Assembly: GCA_963921935.1 (NCBI GenBank)
Contig: OY998176.1
Coordinates: 52,105,813-52,169,812 of the forward strand
Origin: Galeruca laticollis
Lineage: Eukaryota; Arthropoda; Insecta; Coleoptera; Chrysomelidae
Reading direction: 5' to 3'
DNA length: 64,000 nucleotides
The position numbers were made by a program, and so were the translations under genes. The first letter of the stretch is position 1, and every line of letters starts with the position of its first letter. Shown here one piece after another: positions 22,523 to 34,103 of the stretch. The notes under the pieces are model-generated. The model was not told where the DNA came from and made no database searches. It saw only the letters and a program-made list of their open reading frames with translations.

Positions 22523-24486
22523 TATAATACAAACAATTATTACACACAAAATACAACTCTTTCCTTTCCTTTCCTTCTTTCCCATTTCTATAACTTAGGT
22601 CCATTTCTGCAAATTCTTTTTCCAACCAATAGTTCGAGCAATAGAAGATTTCCGAATTTTCAACCTGTAATATGTAACGAAGTCTCTCCCTGTATTTAAC
22701 CACCTTTTTTCTGCTCCTTCTGCAACTTGTTCTAAGCGTTGGCAATGTCTAAATTTAATACGATCTCTTATCTTCTGCATGGTAATGTTTTTAATTCGAG
22801 TCATATCTTCTTGGGTAAAAGCGATATTCTTCTATACCTCCGTGTATAACTTTGAATTTTCTATTATGGCGAATGTGTTGCCTTGGTAAGACGTAATACC
22901 ATTGGTAGTAAACGTTACAAACGTTTCTTCTGTAGGCAAACATATTATCAACCATACCATTATTATAAAGTATTGTAATATAATCATCTGCAATAAGAGC
23001 TGCTTCATTGTTGTAAAGACTTACAAATATATTTTTGTAGTAACCCTTTAAGAAGTAGACATTTTTTAAGCCATCTTTTTCCGCTAACACACCAACATAA
23101 GTATATTTGTTTTTATTGTTTATGGTAAACGCCGACACATTATACACACCTGCTGGGTCTAGGTTTGCCCAATGGCTATAAAGATAGTTTTCTAATCTCT
23201 CCCTCAATTGTGTTATCTTCTCTTCTTTCTCCAGTAGACTTCTATATTCTTCCTTTATTGCAGTTGTCTTTTCGAGAAAATCCAGCTTCCGCCTCTTGGT
23301 ATATAGCTCATCCATTACCTGTTTTCGTTTCCTTGTCGATGTAATGTAAGCTTGCGACAGGGGGGTTGATTTTTTTAATATTATAAGGAGAGAGTTTGTT
23401 TGTTTAATTCGTTCTCTTCCTTAAAACACGTAAAATCAAATTATCTGTAGAGAAGAGTCCAGCGTCCTGTATGTCGATTTCTTCCGGTATAGTAGAAAAA
23501 GGAATACTGGACCTAGAAAAGTAGGTCTCTTCAGCTTTAATGTAATATTTTTGTATAATTCGAACATTGTCTCTGTTCTCCTTTTCTTGTACAACTTCTA
23601 TATGGTTAACAGTGAGGCAATTAAAGCTACATGCAGAGAGAATGTAATTTATAACATTCTTCCTTGCGTCGGATTCTTTTCGTAAGTTTATTTGTAATCT
23701 TGTCAACTTCATTGTATTGCTGTTACCCCAATAAACATATTGCTGCATATTGTTAAACACAAGACAACAGCTGTTCTGTAGACTCTCGGTCAACTTTGTC
23801 CACATTTTTGCGATCGAAACAGAGTATAACGGAGAATTTTGGAAGTACTACTTACTATCCTGTAGCAGAGTTATGCAATCTTCTAATGGACTGTAGCCTT
23901 CTCCATGAAAATTTCCAATTGGGTAGTTAGATATCGTAGCTTCTGATCTGGTAATATCATGCTTCTTGGCCAATGCAGAAGAGAAAATTTCCTTTAATCT
24001 TGCGTCTGGGCAGTTGTCGAAATCTATAATATGGTTTCCATTGCTCTTGTTAACTCCAGGACTGGTTATTTGACAAATAAATTTGTTGTATATTTTAATC
24101 CTTGTATTAGATGTGAGCCAAGTAAGGCAATCTATGCCAACTGTTTCATCATTGTTTACAATAACGTTGCCCCTTTCCTTGTTGTTAAAGTTGTTTGTTA
24201 AATAGTCAATCATTCCTTCTACAAAATCCTGCGTTATGTCCAAGTCCATTAGGGAGTAATCTTCCTTCCGGAGTTGCTCAAATAAATTTGGTATTTCTTT
24301 AAGTAGCCTGTGGAGTTTAACGTCTGCCAATTCTACTTTGTATGGAATGCACACAGGTTCTTTATGTTTCCTTTTAATAATTTCCAAATCTTCTCCGACT
24401 ACTTCTCTTGCTCCAATGGCAAGCGAGTTGTTACTTCGAAAGAGGAAAGGCAGCTTAGCTTTAACACCGTGTTTTGCAGAAACCAA
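22523..24486 (-). pseudogene. Array copy B of the unrecognised gene
   Basis: Very similar to copy A, in the same orientation and 1852 bp to its right (the TATAATACAAAC landmark is at 20671 and 22523). It keeps a longer N-terminus (frame 23848-24486, 212 aa) that copy A lacks, then frames at 23404-23805, 22791-23315 and 22595-22804. Its lesions differ from copy A's: a stop at 23848 where copy A reads through (DSK then stop), and frameshifts near 22800, 22935 and 23390. High nucleotide identity with copy A suggests recent duplication or gene conversion after or during decay. Confidence 0.55.
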
Positions 24487-24596
24487 TTCCAGATAGATGG
24501 TTTAACATTAAAGAAGAACAAAGGTGGGAAAATTTATAAAACAACGATATCTTTTAAAGTTTCATTAGAATATTTATACAGGTTTAACAAAACTCA

Positions 24597-26466
24597 TACA
24601 CAAAATACAGCTCTTTCTTTGTTTCTGTTGGGTGTATATTTTAACACGTCAATTTTTATTTTTATCCTATAATCTAAGTCTATTTCTCCTAATTCTTGTT
24701 CCAACCAGTAATTCGAAAGGTACACAACATTTATATTGTCTAGTTTTAATATGTACCGGGTTTTACCTCTATGCATAGCTTCTTTAATTCCAGATATTAC
24801 CAGTTCTGTACCTTCTGCAAATTCTTCTAGTCGATGACAATCCTTAAATTTTATGTTATCCGCAATTTCTTGCATTGTAACGACGTTAACCCTCTCCACC
24901 TCCACTTGGGTAAATGGAACGTCTATATTTTTCCATGCGCCTGTGTAAAATTGCAAGTTTTCGATTTTGGCAAATGTGTTATCGTTAAAACTCGTATATC
25001 CATTTGTAGTAAAGGTAGCAAATGGTTTTTCGGTTGGAAAACATATTAATTCCATTCCATTGTTATATGGTAATGTGACATAACCGTCTGCAACAAGCGC
25101 TTCTCTATTATTGTAAACGCGTAAAAACGTATTTTTGTGGTAACTCTTTAAGTAGTAGACGTCTCTTTGCCCTTCCTTATCCGCCAAAATTCCTACATAG
25201 GTATATTTATTTTTGTTGTTAACGGTAAACGCGGATACGCTGTACTCTCCAAAGGGCCCTAAGTTTTTCCACCTGGTGCAGAAATAATCTTCTAGTATGT
25301 CCTCTAATTCTGCTATCTTCCGTTCTTTCACCTAAAAAAAAATGTTTATATTCCATTTTAAACGTAGCTGTACATTCTAAATACTCTATCTTCCTTTTCT
25401 TTAATTCTATTTCCTCCAATTTCAATTTCCGTTTCTTTACAGATAATACAGAAATATGGGAAATTGGTGTTATTTCTTTTAGCGCAATAGGCGTTAGCTT
25501 ACTATTTTTGTTTACCCTCTTTCTTAGAACTTTGGCTATAATATTACATGTAGATACCGTCCGAGCTCCTGGATGTCGATATCTTTCGAAATAGTGCTAA
25601 ACAGTGTGGAAGACCGGGTATAGAATGTATCTCCAGCCTTAATATAGCATTTTTGAGAAATTCGAACATTTTTCTTCTTATTACTCGTAGCTTCTACGAT
25701 CTATATATAATTAATAGGTAAGAAGTTAAAACTAAATGCAAAAAGACAATAATTTACAACTTTTTTTTCTTGCGTTGGGTTCCATTGGTAAACTTATCTG
25801 TAGACCGGTTAATTTCTTTGTATTACTGTTCCCCCAATATACACATTGTAGTATATTGTTAAATACAATACAGCAACTGTTTTGCAGACTTTTTGTCAAC
25901 TTTGTCCGCATTTTAGCAAATGAGATAGAGTGTAGTGTTGCATTTTGGAAATAAAGTTTGCTATCCTCCACTAAGGTTAGACAGTCTTCTAAGCAATTGT
26001 ATTCCCCTGTCTTGTTATCAGATATGGAATTATTATATATGGTTGCTTCTAATCTTGTAATTCCATGTTCTCTGGCTAAAGTGTTGGAAAATGTGTCTAT
26101 TTATCTCTTATCTGGGCAGTTGACGAAATCTATAATATGGTTTCCATGGCTCTTGTTAACACTAGGACTGGTTATTTGACAAATAAATTAGTTGTATATT
26201 TTAACCCTCGCGTGAGATGTAAGCCACGTAAGACAATCAATTCCGACTGCATTATTATTATTATTATTATTATTAACAATTACGTTACAATTCTCCCGAT
26301 ACATTCCATGTTTACGAAAGTTAAAGTTAATTGTTAAGTAGTTTGTCATTTCTTCTTCCTGGAACACCCCACAGAAGTCTTGAGTAATATCGAGGTCTAG
26401 TAGATAATAGTATTCTTTTTGTGATTGTTTTAATAATTCGGGTGATTCTTTTAACAGTGTTTCCAC
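24597..26466 (-). pseudogene. Array copy C of the unrecognised gene, more diverged
   Basis: The same protein family in the same orientation, clearly more diverged than A is from B. Frames: 24594-25331 (245 aa, with NKNKYTYVGILADKEG and SNYWLEQELGEIDLDY), 25219-25425, 25732-25971 and 26188-26466. An ATT microsatellite at about 26249-26275 produces a run of asparagines within the coding region. Frameshifts separate the pieces. The N-terminus is cut near 26466. The C-terminal part with SNYWLE is shared by all copies and is the best handle for a homology search. Confidence 0.55.
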
Positions 26467-26469
26467 AGT

Positions 26470-26954
26470 TGGTCTGTCTTGGACAACATTTCATTGTTGA
26501 TTAACAGGTACGTTTTCCTACATCTCACTACGTAATAAAACTGGAGAAGGTACCTTTCGAAAAAAAAAACGCTTCTTACTAGCTAAGCTGTGTATCTATT
26601 GTTCGTTTTTTTTGTTTTGAAACAAGTTAAATAATATTTCAAAAAAGTTTTAATAAAAGCCGAAGATGTTAAAAATTCGGACATATGTTATGACTACACC
26701 CTGTATATAAGAAATATATACGTTTTCCACAAATTTCTAACGTCCTTATTGCATCTATTTGGTACTATATATGAAAACGCTCTATGACAATGACGTTTTT
26801 GTTTGATGTTTACCAATAATAACAGAGATAAATTTCTAATGCCCTCATGGCGTTATAAAAAATATACTACGCCTTTTCCACAATTATTGAATGTAAGGAA
26901 CGCGCGCGCGTATGTTTTTATAACTCTTATAGCTCCTTCTCGCATTACATTTTA
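26470..26954. other. Non-coding, with a CCCTGTATA mariner-type end
   Basis: ACACCCTGTATATAAG at about 26697 looks like the outer end of a Tc1/mariner MITE; its partner was not found. Short similar segments (CGTTTTCCACAAATTTCTAA and CCTTTTCCACAATTATTGAA) suggest a diverged internal duplication. A CG-alternating CGCGCGCG occurs at about 26901. Confidence 0.35.
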
Positions 26955-27045
26955 TCGTGATCTAATGGTGTAGTTGGAATACTCGCGGAGGCAATAAATC
27001 CGATGCTGTGTTGGGTGCTGGGTTCGAAACGCCGTCAAGACAAGA
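26955..27045 (+). other. tRNA-like sequence with A and B boxes (possible SINE head)
   Basis: TGGTGTAGTTGG (26966-26977) fits a Pol III A box and GGTTCGAAACG (27021-27031) fits a B box, at a tRNA-like distance. CGGAGGCAATAAATCCG between them can form an anticodon-like stem. A clean acceptor stem is not visible, so an intact tRNA is unlikely. A T run follows at about 27051. Confidence 0.4.
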
Positions 27046-27225
27046 CATTTTTTATTTAATTAAAAAATTATATTCAATGCTTACGTCATACTACCCGAGA
27101 GAGCAGCCAATAAATCCAGCATGGCCATAAATAAAATAATGTTTTAGATTTGTAGAATTATGAAAACCACAAACTGATAACGAACCCCTTATCTGGTGTC
27201 GGCGATCTTGGATTACTGATAGCGA

Positions 27226-27715
27226 CTAAGAGACTGTCTCAAGGTCACTGTCTGCCAGGAGTGCGGGTAGGTCTACTAACAAGTCAATTTCTGGTGAACC
27301 CCATTTCGTAACTAATTTCGATAATGCCCAACCCGTCAAACTCCATTCCGTTTCCATCTTAAATTTGCGTGAAGCTGTGTCAGCTTCCAAATTGTCGACA
27401 GATTTTATATACGACGCTACAATATATAAATTTCGATTTTCACACCATTGCCAAATTGTGCGGGCAAAGTTATTTAACTTGAGAAATTGGACTCTTCCCA
27501 TGCGATTTATATATGCTAATGCTGTGGTGTTATCCACCCTGCATAATATCGAGACGATAGATAGTTTCTTAGCGAAACACCTAAGGGCGAAATAAACCGC
27601 TAGTAACTACCGAAAATTTATATGTTCTTCTTTTTCCCGATCGGACCAAAAACCCTGAGAACTCATTCCATGACAAACGACACCCCAACCAATATCCGAC
27701 GCGTCCGAGAATATT
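27226..27715 (-). pseudogene. DIRS-type retroelement RNase H region fragment
   Basis: Minus-strand reading gives IFSDASDIGWGVVCHGM, GFWSDREKEEHINFR, an in-frame TAG, then LLAVYFALRCFAKKL, VDNTTALAYINRMG, LNNFARTIWQWCENRNLYI and SVDNLEADTASRK. The SDAS...GWG, HIN..EL.A, DNTTA..YINR.GG and D..SR order is typical of DIRS-like (tyrosine-recombinase) retroelements. RT upstream and the recombinase are absent, so this is an internal fragment. Confidence 0.7.
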
Positions 27716-28194
27716 TATAAAAAATACCTATTATATGAAAACAAGTTGTTACTAACAGGTACATTCCGAATCCACCAATGTTCGCACTAATCTCGACATC
27801 AGAACTATGGGAAGAATAATTATGTCCATCCTCGTCTCGCTCATAGTCGGAAATACGTCGTAAGAGACCGGAAAGAGGATTCTTATGAGTTATTTTGAAA
27901 TATATTTTGTTAATCAGTCTTTTATTAGCAGCATTCATAACACCTTACAGTATAGATGCACTGTTTTACTGTTATTTGGTTCCATCAAATGTGTGTTATT
28001 TCTTGATACTATTTTAACTATCACTTTTATTCGCCGATGAACTATAAGATGTTTAAAAACATTTTAACAAGCATATACTGCCAGGAATTTCAGAGTAACT
28101 TAAATTGCGTTATGGGATTGGTTTCATAAGAACCGAATGCATTTAAATGTAGAAATATGCAATATGCTATGTTTAAGTTTGTGATATAGACCCA

Positions 28195-28196
<2 letters not shown>
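27716..28196. other. No gene recognised
   Basis: Contains a 91-codon minus-strand open frame (27663-27938) that partly overlaps the DIRS fragment but shows no RT motif. The rest is AT-rich. Confidence 0.4.

Positions 28197-28237
<41 letters not shown>
28197..28237. repeat. (TC)n microsatellite
   Basis: About 20 uninterrupted TC units. Confidence 0.95.
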
Positions 28238-28239
<2 letters not shown>

Positions 28240-28364
28240 TTAATAATTCCAGTAAAGAAATAAAGATGCGTTTTAAGTGGAAATTAAATGTTAAAAGTAT
28301 TATTCTACATTTTGTACAATCATAAGTGCTGTTTAGCACTCTTATATGTTGTTACTTGGTACCT

Positions 28365-28570
28365 TGTATTTACAGAGCTGGGCAGTAGTTAACTACGTTT
28401 CCTTTAAAAATATTTTAATTACTTTTGTCACAGTCACAGTAATTATACTCAAATCTTTTCTTTCACGAGAAAGTTGCAAAAAATACTAGATAACTACTCA
28501 TTGCCAACACTTTTTTTTATTAAGTAGTTAGCAGGTATACTCCAGTAGTTTGTCCAGCTCTGTGTGTTTA
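28365..28570. mobile_element. hAT-type MITE, 190 bp
   Basis: The element is 28373-28562. Its ends are CAGAGCTGGGCAGTAGTTAA and, inverted, CAGAGCTGGACAAACTACT. Flanks TGTATTTA and TGTGTTTA form an 8-bp target duplication with one mismatch, as expected for hAT. No coding capacity. Confidence 0.8.
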
Positions 28571-28651
28571 TAGGAGTATAATAATAAATATATTGTAAAC
28601 TTATCATAAATAATTTTCTATTTTTATCTTGATATAACATTTAAAAATGTA

Positions 28652-28992
28652 ATGATACACTACAATCTAGAATGTATGTTACTAAAATTATTTTTACATT
28701 ATATATTCTATTTGTTAAGAAAAGTACTGTGAAGGAAATTATTTGTTGAGTATTTTTATACCAAAATAAATAAACTGTTTATATGATTATTAATTTATTA
28801 ATAAAAATTTTATGATACTCCAATCCAGAAAGTATGTTACTCAAATTATTTTTTAATTATTGCATTTTTTTTACATTATAATTTATTTGTTGTCATTATG
28901 TTTGTTAAGAAAAGTACTTTGTGAAAGAAATTATTTGTTGTGTATTTTTATACCAAAATAAATAAATTGTTTATATGATTATTGTTTTATTT
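28652..28992. repeat. Tandem duplication of about 160-180 bp
   Basis: 28652-28811 and 28812-28992 share ATGATAC, AGAAAGTATGTTACT-like text, GTTAAGAAAAGTACT, GAAATTATTTGTTG and TATACCAAAATAAATAAA. The second copy has about 20 extra bases in the middle. Confidence 0.75.
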
Positions 28993-29016
28993 TTTCCAAT
29001 TTAATTAACCATATAT

Positions 29017-29110
29017 GGTCCATCATTTGATATTTCATTTAATTTAACTCAACATCTAATCATTATTTAGTTAATGGAGTTAAATTGAATGAAATGTCAA
29101 ATGATGGACT
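29017..29110. repeat. Hairpin, about 35-bp arms
   Basis: GTCCATCATTTGATATTTCA pairs with the reverse complement of TGAAATGTCAAATGATGGAC. The loop is about 24 bp. It lies directly 3' of a LINE fragment and may be a small MITE. Confidence 0.75.
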
Positions 29111-29339
29111 ATGAATGGATATTTTGAAATAAAATAATTGAAATACAGTATATTTGAATATACCGCCAATCCGCCAGAACCTAAAATTACAGAAATCTTT
29201 CCAACATCACTCAGTTGTTTAATCGACCGGCTCTTTAGATGGCGCCACAATCAGTGTCTCATATATCTGTGGGTTGTCTGTGATCGTGAGCACGTAGATA
29301 AGGATACTACAATGCTTATTTTCGAGACAAGACCCAATA

Positions 29340-30460
29340 TAATAGCTTTGTTCCACTCAAATCTTGCACCATGCTCTATAATTGTTATTTGAATTTTCCA
29401 TGATATTTTCCGTATAAAATTTACGTTGTGCCTTTTCGCTAAGCGAATGCAGTTTATTTCTATATACCTTGTATTTTAGAAGCAAATCACAGTCATTGGG
29501 ATGAAGCTTTATTTGTCGATATAATCTATTTTTTTCATTAATGTATTCGATGAGAGCTTGTGTTATCCATGGCGCAATTTTTGTAGTTTTTCTATTTCCC
29601 TTTCTAAAATACGCACTTTTACTGATGTTTCTCTGTACAATTGTTATTAATTTTTCTGTTGCAGGGTCTGGATTACTACAATTTAGTATAATATCCCACG
29701 ATTCTTTCGATAAATTGTCTACAAGTTTTTTATAGTTGACGTTGACTCAGCTATCTTTTTAGTTGTTTTATTATCAAAAACCATTTGCGGCGCTATTGTA
29801 AAGTGATCTGTTATATTAGATTCTATTACTACAGGAATAATATTTTCTAAATTGTTAGTTTTTGACTCAATAAATAAATAAACCAAGCAAGCTGCCATTC
29901 TGGTTGGGTTATTAATGGTGGATGTAAATCCATAATCACTCAGGCCGCTTACATATTCTATGGTATCATCATTTAAATCCAATAAGTCAATCTTAATATC
30001 TCCAATAAATAGAAAACAATTTTCAGAATTGATACTACTATTATATAGGAAATTTTGAAAATTCCTGATAAATTCAGGGCTACTTCGATTATTATTTTCC
30101 TTAGATGGTGATCTATAAAAAGCAAGAATCGTAATTTTATTGTTATTATTGATAATTGCAGTCACTTTTAAAATATTTGTGGGTCCTAATTTTAAGACAT
30201 CATATTCAAAAGAGTATTTGCAGTTTGTTGTATATTATATTATAACCCGGTATGTTATACAAATTAATGTCAGTAATCTTCCAGGTCTCAGTTATAACTA
30301 CACAATCAAAATCTGTAGCATTAGATAACGGGAGTTTAAGCTCATCTAGTTTTTGGGATATACTTCTGATATGGTTATGAAGCATAGTTAAGTTATGATT
30401 AGTTTGGTTTATTTTGAAAAGATTATCACATTCAAATTCCTTACATACTGGTCCATTATA
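29340..30460 (-). pseudogene. LINE ORF2 fragment: AP endonuclease and linker (CR1/Jockey-like)
   Basis: From right to left: LTMLHNHIRSISQKLDELK, FDCVVITETW, ITILAFYRSPSKENNNRSSP, CFLFIGDIKIDLLD, YGFTSTINNPTRM, NITDHFTIA, then a linker (YFRKGNRKTTKIAPWITQAL, KNRLYRQIKLHP). N.RS...DEL, ITETW, YRSP, GDiNID, PTR and DH are the successive motifs of the APE endonuclease of non-LTR elements. A frameshift lies near 30165 and stops occur near 29360. RT is absent. The conserved DHLF position reads VYLF, so the nuclease is damaged. Confidence 0.75.
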
Positions 30461-30697
30461 AATGTATAAATAATGTAACCAATAGTTAAAATTTGTGGTT
30501 ATAATTAGTGATAAACTGAAAATTCAAATGAATTGATAGTATTAAAATATATGTTGAGGAGTGTGCTTATATATCCAATAATAATAAAGTCCCAAAACCA
30601 AGTACAACAAAAGCTAAATCTAAATGCACAATCCAATGAGCTTCAAAATTAGGCCGATACCACTTACCATTAAGTTACATTTTCATGACAAATTAAT

Positions 30698-30901
30698 TAA
30701 GGGTTACGTACAGTTGAATTATTGGATCTTTACCCCTGCGTCATTAATATCTGATAAAATAATCAACAAATGCCAAATTACTTTGTTCTGTTCTTCACTT
30801 TTAATAGAAAGAGATGCCACTTAATAACTAGGTCGGTTATGTTATCAGATATTAATGACATGCGGGTAAAGATCTAATAATTCAACTGTAAGTAACTCTT
30901 A
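30698..30901. mobile_element. TA-flanked MITE, 200 bp, about 60-bp TIRs
   Basis: The element is 30700-30899 with TA on both sides. The ends AGGGTTACGTACAGTTGAAT and, inverted, AGAGTTACTTACAGTTGAAT continue as near-identical arms through ATTAATATCTGATAA. The loop is about 80 bp. A TA duplication suggests a Tc1/mariner-mobilised MITE. Confidence 0.8.
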
Positions 30902-31808
30902 TACTACCAAATATTACATTTCTAATTACTGCATTCTGACAATTGCATCACTATTAAGATATCAATTTCTTAAGTTACTCTCAACAAACCATAATAATTA
31001 CGTTAGAATGACCCCAAAAATTTGGTTACCTTTAAATGACTCTTGTATGACTACTAAATACCCAAATTAACTGATACACTGTTTGCTAGGACTCCGCTAC
31101 TGAATATTCCTCCGTATTGATGATTTAATAGATTTCGCCTCCATTTTCACACGCTACGGAAAATGATCGCACACTGAAGTTTCATAACAAGTTCCTCAAT
31201 GGAAATGTTTAATGTTGTCTCCAAGAAGTTACCCCGAGTAAAGCTACTTAATTCATATGAGTTTTCTTAGATACTACCAAAAGACATTGGCCAATAATAG
31301 GACAAAATCGAGTTCACTGACACTGACATATATATTAAATTGTCTGGCACATGCCGACTATAATATTCTGCTTGATAGCAAAAAACAAACATCATCTGAT
31401 TAATCTTAATAAAATACGTAGTCATAATATATTATTTTTATTTGCAGATTATTTAGTTTATTGCGTTTTTATGTGTGTATGTATGACGTGTTATTCAAAA
31501 ACATTGTGATTATTAAATTTAGAGATCTGAGACGTCACAAGGTTTACATTGGACGTAGAACGAGACTGGCGACATTTTAAACATTTGAAAAATGTTTTCA
31601 TTAATACAAATCACATTTGTCAAACGTAAAAAAATCTGAAAAACAGGAGGTAATATTATAAAGTAAAGTGTGGCTATTTATAGTACCTACTAGAATATTT
31701 AAACATTACTCACTTTCTAGATTTATTATCTAACTAGCAAATTTATTAATTTTTATTTGAGGCTAAAAAATTTTATATAAGCAAAAGATAACTTTTTATA
31801 ATATTATA
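30902..31808. other. Non-coding, no gene recognised
   Basis: AT-rich with no coding signal and no repeat that could be paired within the window. Confidence 0.45.
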
Positions 31809-33838
31809 CAGTGTGGAACAGCCAAATGGTATAAATTCGATAACGAATAAATGAGAGCGTGTTGGGAAAAACGTCGATTTGTATTTTAGATGCGCATTTT
31901 TTTCAAAAAAAATTATTATATAGGGTGTGTCATGTGACGTGGCCGATACCAACTTTCTTATTTCAAATACAACCCCCTGTATATTATTAGTTTTTTGGAT
32001 TCTTCAGAAAATTCTAGACATAATTCATGTACAATGTCCCATACCTATCTTCAACTGTTTCGGAAATATTAAGTGTTTTCAGATGTATTACAAAAATTAA
32101 CATTAAAAAAAGAAAATTATTTTATTTCACAAATTCGCTACATTACAATCAATACTTATTTCCCATTTAGCTCTTAATATTGAGAAAATAAGCAAAAATC
32201 ATTAATGCGTTCCTTTTTACTGATATGAAATAAAAAAAAATACAAAAACAGTTTTGTTTATTTTCGTATAAAACTCATAGCCTTAGCAACTTGTTGTCTG
32301 TCTGCATGTCAGTAGTGAACAGTGTCAGTGCTATTGTAGTTTGAATTTCGTTAACTGTACGTAATAATATCAGAAAAATGGTTCATTTAACAGAAATGCA
32401 CAAAATAACCATTCTACCAATGATTGGTTATGGAGATAACACACGGACACAAATGGAAGTTTCTCGCTTATTTCACGAAAAATTTCCAAATTTGCCGCCT
32501 ATATCCCAAGGAAGAATTAGCAAAATAGAAAAACAGTTTCGCGAGCTTGGTCATGTAAGACAGACAAAAAAAGTAGTTGCCAATGAACTAAGCGATGATA
32601 CGAAATTGGATGTTATGCTTGAGTTTCAAGAAAACCCACATAGTTCTGGTCGAAAAGCAGCCTCACTGTTCAACATTAGCCACACATCAATTTTTCGAAT
32701 TTTAAAGGAAAGTAAAATGAATCCCTATAAAATGATGCCAACTCAGGAGCTAATGGAAGACGATTTCGACAGGAGAACGTATTTTTGTGAACAAATGATG
32801 AAAATGTTAGATAACAATATGATCCAATTAGAAGATGTTTTGTTTTCTGATGAGAGCACATTTACACTTCACGGTCATGTTAATCGTCAAAATTGCCGCT
32901 ATTGGTCTAATGAGAATCATCACTGGATGAGAGAAGAACATACGCAATATCCTGAAAAAGTTGATGTTTGGGCAGGAATTGTTGGAAATCATATCGTAGG
33001 TCCCTTTTTCATTGATGGCTACTTGAATGGAGATAAATATTTAGGACTACTCCAAAATAATGTCGTGCCAACTTTGATAAACTTATATCCTGATCCAGTA
33101 AACCCACAAGTTCCTGTCAATATACTATGGTTTCAGCAAGATGGAGCACCGCCCCATTATCAAATCAATGTCCGGCAGTACCTGAACCAAAATTTTTCAA
33201 ATCGGTGGATAGGAAGGCGCGGATCGATAGAATGGCCAGCACGATCTCCTGATCTGATGCCATTAGACTTCTTTTTGTGGGGATACGTCAAAAGTATTGT
33301 ATACCAAACTAAACCACTAAACTTAGATGACTTAAAAAGTCGAATCACGCTTGCGATTAGATCAGTCACGCCTGAGATGTTGAGTAACGTTAGAAGACAT
33401 TTCTATACCAGATTAGCATGTTGCCAAGACGTTCGCGGTGAACATTTTGAACATCTCTTACATTGAAATTAATGTTTTTTTTTGGTTTTTTTACATTATT
33501 TGTAAAATAAAATAATTTTCGTTTTTTAATGTTAATTTTTGTAATACATCTGAAAACACTTAATATTTCCGAAACAGTTGAAGATAGGTATGGGACATTG
33601 TACATGAATTATGTCTAGAATTTTCTGATGAATCCAAAAAACTCATAATATACAGGGGGTTGTATTAAAAATAAGAAAGTTGGTATCGGCCACTGTCACA
33701 TGACACACCCTATATAATTATTTTTTTTTGAAAAAAATGCGCATCTAAAAGTACAAATCGGAGTGTCCAAGCGATTTTCCCAACACGCTCTCATTTATTC
33801 GTTATAGAATTTATTCCATTTGGCTGTTTCACACTGTA
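31807..33838 (+). mobile_element. Mariner-type transposon (DD41D), 2028 bp, long TIRs
   Basis: The element is 31809-33836 with TA on both sides. The outer ends are CAGTGTGGAACAGCCAAATG and, inverted, CAGTGTGAAACAGCCAAATG. The inverted arms extend about 300 bp, to around 32110 and 33530, and include CCCATACCTATCTTCAACTG. One intact transposase frame lies between. The long arms differ from the 28-bp ends of classical mariner elements. Confidence 0.9.
32378..33466 (+). CDS. Mariner/Tc1-superfamily transposase, DD41D, apparently intact
   Basis: 362 aa. The N-terminal half contains helix-turn-helix segments (RISKIEKQFRELGHVRQTKK and GRKAASLFNISHTSIFRILK) that would bind the element's ends. The catalytic core has FSDESTF (first Asp), WFQQDGAPPHY (second Asp) and WPARSPDLMPLDFFLWGYVK (third Asp). 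Counting from QDGA to PLDF gives 41 residues between the second and third Asp, the spacing of the DD41D group (rosa-like elements), against 34 in classical mariner. The protein ends HFEHLLH. The ATG at 32378 (AAAATGGTT) is the first in frame. No stops or frameshifts, so it may be active. Confidence 0.88.
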   Translation: MVHLTEMHKITILPMIGYGDNTRTQMEVSRLFHEKFPNLPPISQGRISKIEKQFRELGHVRQTKKVVANELSDDTKLDVMLEFQENPHSSGRKAASLFNISHTSIFRILKESKMNPYKMMPTQELMEDDFDRRTYFCEQMMKMLDNNMIQLEDVLFSDESTFTLHGHVNRQNCRYWSNENHHWMREEHTQYPEKVDVWAGIVGNHIVGPFFIDGYLNGDKYLGLLQNNVVPTLINLYPDPVNPQVPVNILWFQQDGAPPHYQINVRQYLNQNFSNRWIGRRGSIEWPARSPDLMPLDFFLWGYVKSIVYQTKPLNLDDLKSRITLAIRSVTPEMLSNVRRHFYTRLACCQDVRGEHFEHLLH

Positions 33839-34103
33839 TATAATTATTGGAGTGTAACTTTTTATGGGGCAATATAGGAGTTTAGCATAGGAGTTACCAA
33901 GAACGCCAGCATAAGGCACTAAAATCGTTTCACGAACCTTTTAAGAAAAAAATATAAAATCTTACCAGGTATATTGTTTGGACCAGATGTATCTATAACC
34001 ATTGTATAAAGATAGACAACAATGCTACAAAAACGTTACAAAGCATCACAAAATATTTGGTTTAACCAAGAAAGTCTTAGAATGGAGGTAATACCAAATT
34101 AGA
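33839..34103. other. Spacer between the two mariner structures
   Basis: 265 bp, AT-rich, nothing recognised. Confidence 0.5.

Noticed and set aside
20671..26466. Naming the tandem genes as a specific virus family replication gene
   Set aside because: Only loose motif resemblance; no capsid, polymerase or other viral gene lies beside it.
28124..28339. Minus-strand frame rich in Arg-Glu
   Set aside because: Produced by the (TC)n microsatellite.
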